Positions 59,898 to 64,000 of a stretch of 64,000 nt of DNA are shown piece after piece; the stretch's first letter is position 1; every line of letters begins with the position of its first letter. A program made the translations under genes and the position numbers. The DNA is from Anagrus nilaparvatae (Eukaryota > Arthropoda > Insecta > Hymenoptera > Mymaridae): assembly GCA_022575985.1 (NCBI GenBank), contig JAKSXM010000137.1, positions 16,572,001-16,636,000 on the forward strand, given 5' to 3'. A model generated the notes under the pieces. It made no database searches. It was not told where the DNA came from and saw only the letters and a list, made by a program, of their open reading frames with translations.

Positions 59898-60880
59898 ACA
59901 TGGAACATGTTCATTGGATTACTCCAGTCAAATCGCGGGGGGGGGGGGTGTATTTTCACTGGCCAACAGGTCGTTTTTGGGTCGCTGATCACGAAAATCG
60001 GAGTTATTTCCGAGAGGTATTTTCGGAACACCCTTAAATTTGCAAAAACTACCCCAAAACAGGGTTTTTTTTATATATTAGCAAACTGAGTTTCTAGATT
60101 TAGCCAAGAATTGGTCTAAGGGGGTTTTTTGGGTCGCTGAACAAGAATTTGAGGTAGTTTTTGTGAATAATTAATAAATTTCACCCTTAAATTAGCAAAA
60201 ACAACCCCTAAAAGGGTGCTATTTCCGCACTTTGAGCGACCAAATTAATAAATAAACGAAAATAGCAAAAACGCTCCTTTTAGGGGTTATTTTTGCTAAT
60301 TGAAGGGTGAAATATTAATTATTTATAAAAAATTACCCCAAATTCTTGATCAGCGACACAAAAAACCCGTTAGGACTTAATTTCGTCACTCAAAGTGCGG
60401 AAATAGCAAAAACAACCCTTTTTAGGGGTAGTTTTTGCAAATTTAAGGGTGTTCCGAAAATATCTCCCGGAAATAACCCCGATTTTCGTGACCAGTGACC
60501 CAAAAAACATATAGTTAAGTAGAGCAAATCTCATGTTGGCCTGTGAAAATACACCCTAAACCCCGATTTGACTGGAGTAGATGGGGTATTTGAAAAAGTT
60601 TGGTTCGGTGGGGGGGGGGTGAAAAAATGACAATTTTAGGGGGAGGGGTGAAATAAACTTAGAATATTTTCGATTAAGGGACTTAGAATAATTTGAAGTG
60701 GGAGTCAGGCCCTGATCATGCCCTGATAAGAACAAGAACTTAGAATACTTGAAAGTTTCTGGACTTAGGATAATTTATATTTCTAGATTTATTGTAATTT
60801 CGGTTTTTGGATTTATTACTGTTATGAGTGAACATGTTCCAAGATCATTGGTTGTATGAACACATAAACTAGTTATAATT
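59898..60880 (+). repeat. Family A2 copy split by a family B element
   Basis: 'taacatggaacatgttcattg' before the insertion and 'gatggggtatttgaaaaagtttgg' after it reconstruct the start of the copy at 47,720. The rest continues with G-runs, 'ggacttagaataatttgaag' units and the 'gagtgaacatgttccaagatcattggttgt' end near 60,860. Confidence 0.75.
59920..60579. mobile_element. Family B foldback element, complete (660 bp, GAT target duplication), nested in family A
   Basis: Exact 16-bp inverted ends TACTCCAGTCAAATCG / CGATTTGACTGGAGTA, with GAT on both sides (59,917-59,919 and 60,580-60,582). The uninterrupted A2 copy at 47,736 has a single GAT at this point, so the duplication is 3 bp and the terminal TA belongs to the element. 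The arms and the repeated modules ('gggtcgctgatcacgaaaat', 'gcaaaaacaacccc', 'cactttgagcgacc') match the other copies. The 81-codon frame at 59,844-60,089 runs over the junctions and is not a gene. Confidence 0.92.
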
Positions 60881-60884
60881 TTTT

Positions 60885-63780
60885 TTCTCTCTGGTCCTAA
60901 AATACCCATATGAAAAATCAAAAATATCCCATTATTTTATTATATTAAAATTTTGTGATTTCTAAATATTCCAAACATTGAGTATTCAATTTATATTTCT
61001 CAGTAGTTTTCATTTCATTCGAAAAAAAGGAAAATTAAAATAATGAATCATTTAAATGCCATTACATAAAATTTCAAGGTAACTAAAAAATTTAAATAAT
61101 ATTTCCACTATATATTATGTACATACATAAAAGCAATAATGAAAAGGTAAAAAAACCGTACGTATTAATTCATATGTAAAATGTTTACCATTTGAAAAAA
61201 AAAATTAGTTATAACTTTACGAAAAAAAAAACTGTGTAGAATATTATAAATATATTAGTTACTAAAAAGCACGTACTCTTTTATCGAGATAGTTTTTTTT
61301 CAAATAACAAACAAAACATAGAAAAACTTGTTAAGAAATCGGTCATCGTGTTCACAACATCTATCTTGTCTTTTTATATTATTATTTAGTACTATATATA
61401 TTATTTTGTACGTGTAGCCGCATAATATTCGCGGGTAAAAAAAAATATTTTATTATAATATTCTTCCACGTGTTTATTATTCATTTTTTGTATTATATTA
61501 AACAAAGTTTATAAAAGTATCAACCTTAAGGCAATGAAAACTTACAGTATATCAAAACAATAGAAAAATTTCTTGGACTTAACAAAAATGTAATAAAGAT
61601 GCATCACGTGCTTTTTTTCAAATATACCTAATTTTATTTATGCAGCATAGTATATTTACTCCTGAATCACACAAAAAAAATAAATAATAAACCACAAAAT
61701 TCTTTTTTTCATTTTTTTTTTTGAGGTTGACCAAATTATATAGCTAGTATGTATAGAAATCAATTGGTTATACATATTAAAATTTATTCACATATATAAT
61801 TAACTTCTAGATTTTTTTTATGTTGTGAAATATAAATCTGATTTATTTGACAGAATAAGTTTATTTTTTTGCAAATTTTTAAAAGTGTATTAATATTTAT
61901 TTTTTATAGCTGAATTTTTTTGTTGGAGTTTTGTTTGAATGAATTGAATTTTATGGTATTAGGGGCTTGTAGGAATTCATTTTAACAAAGAAATTATGAT
62001 TAAGAAAATAAGCTATGCAGGAATTTAGTCTGAGTTTTGAGAATTTAATAATAAAGCAATTATTTTTTTTTGTTAATGTTTATTTTAGAAAATTTTTAAT
62101 AAAATTTTTTAAGTACATTTCATACTTTTTTAAATATTTTTATTTTATATACTTTTAAATAATTTTATCTTAGAAATTTGTCAACGAGCTGTTAATTTAT
62201 CAAAAAATGACACCTGATAAAGCACAGTGCCGTTAAAAAATCAAGTATATAAGGAGGAAAAGCGTGAGAAAGAGGCGTTTTACGTGGGTTGAGATAAGTC
62301 ACGACTATACAGTAACTAAGAGTAACCAAATGATTTATAATTAAATTCAGATAAAAAGTAAATAAGACTTTAAATAATTTTAATTAATTTTTTTTTAATG
62401 CTTTTTACAGAAATTAATTAGTGGCTATAAATTAACGAGAAATTGTTTTATTTTACAAACACTGTCAGGTTGATATGCCTGGATTTTGCTAAAATTTTCA
62501 AGCCATTACTTGAATTTAAAAAAAAAAATCTTAGTGATTCTAATAAACAAGAAAAATTCAACCACATCAACTTGACATTGACCATAGGATTATAAATTGA
62601 TTAAAAATTTTTTTTAAACTTGGTGTTTATTAAAATCTGTAATTATTCAGCAGCTATTATCTTTAAATCTTTTTATCCCTCGTCTTCAGCCATTCGCCAT
62701 TTTTAATAATTAGTTTTAAGTTTTTATTAAATTAAATTTATGTGTTTTTACCAAGTCCCCGAATCATTGCATTATGCACTATATCGTCCCAAATCTAAGA
62801 AACATACATACTTATGCTTCCTTTTAAATTCAGATTTCACTAATAATTCTGTAACCCATTTTACTTTGTTACAGTGCAGTGCCCACATTAAAAAAAAAAC
62901 TATTCAAAGCTTTCAATTAGTGGTTACATAAAATTTTTTATTCCTTTTTCAATTTCTAATAATAAAAAAAAACAGATTTAATCTATGATAGGGTACATCA
63001 TTATATTATTTTTTTTCAAATACTTTAACATAATGAAATAAAAAAAATTTTTTTACGTAATTCTTTGTCATACACATTACCATAGTCATATTTTATGTAC
63101 CACTTCCTTCTGTAAAATTTTGAAAAAGAAAATTACATGTAATAACCTGCATAGTTTAATAAAAATGTCATAAAAAAGGGGTGCAAGGTTGTTTGATGTA
63201 ACAAAAAAAAAGTATAAGATGAAGAAAGTATTTGGTGAATGAATATAATAAAATTTTGATCTTAAATCTGATAAAAGTTAAATATACACTGGTTATAGGT
63301 ATGTGAATATAAAAAATAAAGAAAAAGATGTATTTTTCGATTTTAAAAGATATTATTTATACATTTTTAAGATTTCTTAAGTAAAGGTACAGTATTTTGT
63401 AATTCATTAGAATCATAATAACAAATAAATATACATAATGGGTACAATTGTGTAAAAATTTACAAGAAGTATTGAATGTCAATCAGAGAAAGTGATTTGA
63501 AAGGTAACCAGTAAAAATTACACGTTATTTGTTTGCAATAAAATTCTCATAAAAAATATCAATGGGTTTCGATTTTATATATTAGATTAATCAAAATGGT
63601 GTATTATACAATTTTAAAATTCTTGATGAATTGTTAGTACATCTTTGTTACTACAAATTATGACCCATTTTTTATGTCGGAATTGCGCGTTAATTAATGG
63701 TAAATTACGATTTGAGGCATACTTTTTTATGCTCAAGGGTCGAAAACAATTTTGGGATAGAAAGTCATAAATATAAGAAT
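60885..63780. other. AT-rich noncoding DNA
   Basis: Nearly 3 kb with no credible gene or RNA. 'cactgtcaggttga' near 62,460 resembles the end of the 71-bp insertion in the receptor intron, but no partner end is found. The frame at 62,740-62,931 has a protein-like start and no recognisable family. Confidence 0.45.
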
Positions 63781-63789
63781 ATTATATGG

Positions 63790-64000
63790 GTAGATTTAAA
63801 TGAAGTGAGTGTGACTTACATGGTCGGGTCTTCAAAACTGCCCCAAAGTGTTTTTTTCTGAAAGTACTACCAAAAATAAGTAACCAGCCCAATTTTTAGC
63901 CTCCCAGAGCGAAATCTCGATTTTTGGTAGCCATTTTAGTGTTTTTGACTGTCGTAAAAAAAGTAAGAAAAATGAGTCATAATTTTTTTTATTATTTCTG
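63790..64000. repeat. Family D repeat fragment, cut by the window end
   Basis: 'ctgccccaaagtgtttttttctgaaagtac' and 'gatttttggtagccattttagtgtttttg' correspond to the two sides of the family D copy split by MITE E at 32,691. It supplies an uninterrupted version of that site. The right end lies outside the window or is undefined. Confidence 0.45.

Noticed and set aside
59844..60089. 81-codon plus-strand frame.
   Set aside because: Runs from the tRNA-Phe primer-binding site through family A into family B, so it is a chimera of three repeats.
1..64000. CRISPR arrays, bacterial operons, riboswitches or integrated virus genes.
   Set aside because: The tandem repeats lack unique spacers of regular length, the genes are spliced, and no viral-type protein frame was seen.

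Overview
This is a very AT-rich (by eye well over 70% A+T), homopolymer-laden stretch of nuclear DNA from an animal, almost certainly an insect. Three things say so: two intron-containing seven-transmembrane genes with the C-terminal signature of insect odorant receptors (7tm_6 family), a canonical eukaryotic nuclear tRNA-Lys(CUU), and dense short inverted-repeat elements with small spliceosomal introns. The receptor sequences and the base composition suggest a parasitoid wasp (Hymenoptera, perhaps Braconidae). That placement is inference.

Layout. 1-9,600: AT-rich DNA with copies of two repeat families, here called A (a roughly 25-bp 'ttagggacttagaataatt' minisatellite inside inverted ends) and B (a foldback element with TACTCCAGTCA ends and 3-bp target duplications). 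9,621-9,693: tRNA-Lys on the minus strand. 9,700-27,500: mostly featureless AT-rich DNA with a short B derivative, a 322-bp palindromic element at 18,981, a nested A/A/C repeat cluster at 21.6-22.9 kb, and two exon-like islands bounded by good splice consensus. 27,500-42,000: more MITE-like elements, a decayed LINE fragment at 28.3-28.8 kb, an element with ACA target duplications at 36,635, and a few unassigned open frames. 42,276-47,443: two tandem, same-strand, four-exon odorant receptor genes, with one 780-bp B element between them. 47,700-52,140: an A copy, a palindromic element built of 'GCCCCCTGG' words, and a 2.4-kb element carrying a (GT)24 microsatellite and an AT-rich satellite array with units of about 155-160 bp. 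53,200-55,040: a possible decayed coding locus, a MITE and a SINE-like element. 56,311-57,457: a 1.15-kb near-perfect palindrome. 59,842-60,880: an LTR end with a primer-binding site matching tRNA-Phe, then an A element with a B element inserted in it.

The two receptors share exon lengths (368/348/205 versus 368/345/205 bp) and splice phases. They also share an upstream block, so they are a recent tandem duplication in which the promoter was copied too. Both frames are intact after splicing. Everything else of substance is repetitive. I see no CRISPR array, no operon-like system and no clearly novel multi-gene system. The most informative structures are the nested repeats, which give an empty/filled site comparison that fixes the target duplication of family B, and the 1.15-kb palindrome.
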